Assembly (NCBI GenBank): GCA_002372545.1
Contig: DFHD01000096.1
Location: 1-15,266 of the forward strand
Direction: 5' to 3'
DNA length: 15,266 nt
Origin: Lachnospiraceae bacterium UBA3732
Lineage (GTDB): Bacteria; Bacillota; Clostridia; Lachnospirales; Lachnospiraceae
Every line of letters starts with the position of its first letter. The stretch's first letter is position 1. Below, piece after piece: positions 13,555 through 15,266 of this stretch. Position numbers and translations under genes: made by a program. Below the pieces are notes generated by a model that saw only the letters and a list, made by a program, of their open reading frames with translations, ran no database searches and had not been told where the DNA came from.

Positions 13555-15266
13555 ATGTCCAAACGTACAGATATACATAAGATTCTTGTGATCGGTTCCG
13601 GTCCCATTGTGATCGGACAGGCAGCGGAGTTCGATTATGCCGGCACCCAGGCGTGCCTTGCGCTGAAGGAGGAGGGCTACGAGGTCGTTCTGGCCAACTC
13701 CAACCCGGCAACCATCATGACCGATACCTCTGTGGCGGATAAGGTATATATGGAGCCCCTTACACTGGAATATATGGCCAGGATCTGCCGGTATGAGCGG
13801 CCGGATGCCATTGTACCCGGCATTGGCGGGCAGACAGGCCTTAATCTGGCCATGCAGCTTTATGATAAGGGCGTTCTGGAGGAGTGTGAGATCGAGCTTC
13901 TTGGAACGGATGCGGCTTCCATCCGCTGTGCGGAGGACCGGGAGCAGTTTAAGGAGCTTTGCGAAAAGATCGGCGAGCCGGTGGTGCCCTCGGAAATCAC
14001 CTACAGCGTGGAGGAGGGACTGGCAGCGGCCGAAAAGATCGGATACCCGGTAATCCTCCGGCCGGCCTTTACCCTGGGCGGTACAGGCGGCGGGTTTGCG
14101 GATACCCCTGAAGAAATGCGGGAAATGATGAAGAGCGCTCTGGCGCTTTCTCCTGTGCACCAGGTCCTTGTGGAAAAGAGCATCAAGGGCTATAAAGAGA
14201 TTGAATATGAGGTTATGCGGGATGCCAACGATACCGCGATCGTGGTTTGCAACATGGAAAATCTGGATCCCGTGGGCATCCATACCGGCGACTCCATCGT
14301 GGTCGCTCCCAGCCAGACACTGACTAATAAGGAGTACCATATGCTCCGGGACAGCGCTCTCCGTCTGATCCGGGCATTGGGGGTAAAGGGAGGCTGCAAC
14401 GTGCAGTTTGCCCTGGATCCGCAATCCTTCTCCTATTACGTGATCGAAGTGAACCCCCGTGTTTCCCGTTCCTCGGCTCTGGCATCCAAGGCTACGGGCT
14501 ATCCGATTGCCCGGGTATCTGCCAAAATCGCCGTGGGCATGCAGCTGGAGGAGATCCGGCTGGCCAATACGCCGGCAGCCTTTGAACCGGCTCTGGATTA
14601 TGTGGTGACCAAGATGCCCCGGTTTCCCTTTGATAAGTTCACGCTTGCGTCCAACAGGCTTTCCACCCAGATGAAGGCCACGGGCGAAACCATGAGCGTG
14701 GGCCGGACGTTTGAGGAGAGTCTTCTCAAGGCCATCCGTTCGCTGGAGGATGGGAAGAACCATCTGCACCTCGAAAAATTCGATTCCAGGAATATGAGCC
14801 GGAAGGAGCTTCTGGATTATATCCGGGAGGGCACGGACGACAGGATCTATGCGATCTCCCAGCTTCTCTGGCTGGGCGTGGATCAGCAGCAGATTGCGGA
14901 TATCACCCACATCGATATGTTTTTCCTGGATAAGATGCGGAATATCGTGGATATGGAAAAAAGGCTGGAATCCATGCGTGACGCGGGAGAGGAGGTCTCC
15001 CGGGATATGCTCTACGCCGCCAAGCGCATGGGCTTTTCCGATTCCTATATTGCGGAAATGCTGGGCAGGAAGGAAGAGGAGATCTGGCAGCTCCGCCGGG
15101 AGATGGAGATTTTCCCTGTTTATAAGATGATCGATACCTGCGCCAGCGAGTTTGACAGCTATGTGCCCTATTTTTACTCCACCTATGAGGAGGAAAACGA
15201 GTCGGTTGTATCCGGCAAAAAGAAGGTGCTGGTGCTGGGCAGCGGTCCCATCCGCATCGGGCAGGG
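13555..15266 (+). CDS. carB: Carbamoyl-phosphate synthase large subunit, N-terminal half (3' end outside window)
   Basis: CarB uses two ATP to make carbamoyl phosphate from bicarbonate and the ammonia supplied by CarA. The frame is open from ATG 13555 to the window edge, giving 570 complete codons of an expected ~1070. GGGAGGA (13544-13550) marks the start. Visible parts are the first synthetase unit, with KILVIGSGPIVIGQAAEFDY (9-28), PGIGGQTGLNLA and the ATP-grasp stretch RPAFTLGGTGGGFA. NVQFAL and VIEVNPRVSRSSALASK are the carboxyphosphate-site metal and nucleotide motifs. A helical oligomerisation region (about 415-550) follows. The second synthetase unit begins at KKKVLVLGSGPIRIGQ (555-570), where the window stops. 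It is almost certainly co-transcribed with carA. No frameshift is seen. The C-terminal allosteric domain, which would show the mode of regulation, is outside the window. Confidence 0.97.
   Translation, partial: MSKRTDIHKILVIGSGPIVIGQAAEFDYAGTQACLALKEEGYEVVLANSNPATIMTDTSVADKVYMEPLTLEYMARICRYERPDAIVPGIGGQTGLNLAMQLYDKGVLEECEIELLGTDAASIRCAEDREQFKELCEKIGEPVVPSEITYSVEEGLAAAEKIGYPVILRPAFTLGGTGGGFADTPEEMREMMKSALALSPVHQVLVEKSIKGYKEIEYEVMRDANDTAIVVCNMENLDPVGIHTGDSIVVAPSQTLTNKEYHMLRDSALRLIRALGVKGGCNVQFALDPQSFSYYVIEVNPRVSRSSALASKATGYPIARVSAKIAVGMQLEEIRLANTPAAFEPALDYVVTKMPRFPFDKFTLASNRLSTQMKATGETMSVGRTFEESLLKAIRSLEDGKNHLHLEKFDSRNMSRKELLDYIREGTDDRIYAISQLLWLGVDQQQIADITHIDMFFLDKMRNIVDMEKRLESMRDAGEEVSRDMLYAAKRMGFSDSYIAEMLGRKEEEIWQLRREMEIFPVYKMIDTCASEFDSYVPYFYSTYEEENESVVSGKKKVLVLGSGPIRIGQ

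Overview
The window looks like chromosomal DNA of an anaerobic Firmicute of class Clostridia, probably Lachnospiraceae. The evidence is a type III glutamine synthetase, an ammonium transporter fused to a PII domain, a secreted NlpC/P60 protein with ChW repeats (a largely clostridial module), strong AGGAGG-type ribosome binding sites, and moderately GC-rich genes with AT-rich promoters. The genus cannot be fixed from sequence alone. All eight genes lie on the + strand. No gap exceeds 300 bases, and I see no tRNA, rRNA, insertion sequence, CRISPR array or prophage.

Layout: the 3' part of glutamine synthetase III (1-1245); an Amt-PII fusion (1387-3156); glutamate synthase large and small subunits and glutamine PRPP amidotransferase, which look like one operon gltB-gltD-purF (3374-11035); a secreted ChW/NlpC cell-wall hydrolase with its own promoter and a structured leader (11165-12274); then carA (12405-13493) and the first half of carB (13555 to the window edge).

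Apart from the hydrolase, every gene moves nitrogen through ammonia, glutamine and glutamate. Amt-PII imports ammonium and probably gates itself. GSIII makes glutamine. GltBD converts glutamine plus 2-oxoglutarate into glutamate. PurF and CarAB draw glutamine amide nitrogen into purines and into carbamoyl phosphate for pyrimidines and arginine.

The most notable structure is regulatory. The leaders of amt, gltB and carA share an 18-base element, RGAGCAARGGCGCTTCGG. In each it can form a small 5-bp hairpin with a hexaloop (A at loop position 1, G at position 4), or its second half can become the 5' arm of a longer hairpin that resembles an intrinsic terminator. The two folds exclude each other, as expected for transcription attenuation. 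The hexaloop fits the recognition rule of ANTAR-domain antiterminators, but the second upstream hairpin those proteins normally need is not visible. The gltB and carA promoters are near-identical (TTGACT-N16-TATACT), and gltB also carries three 15-bp tandem iterons just upstream of its -35 box.
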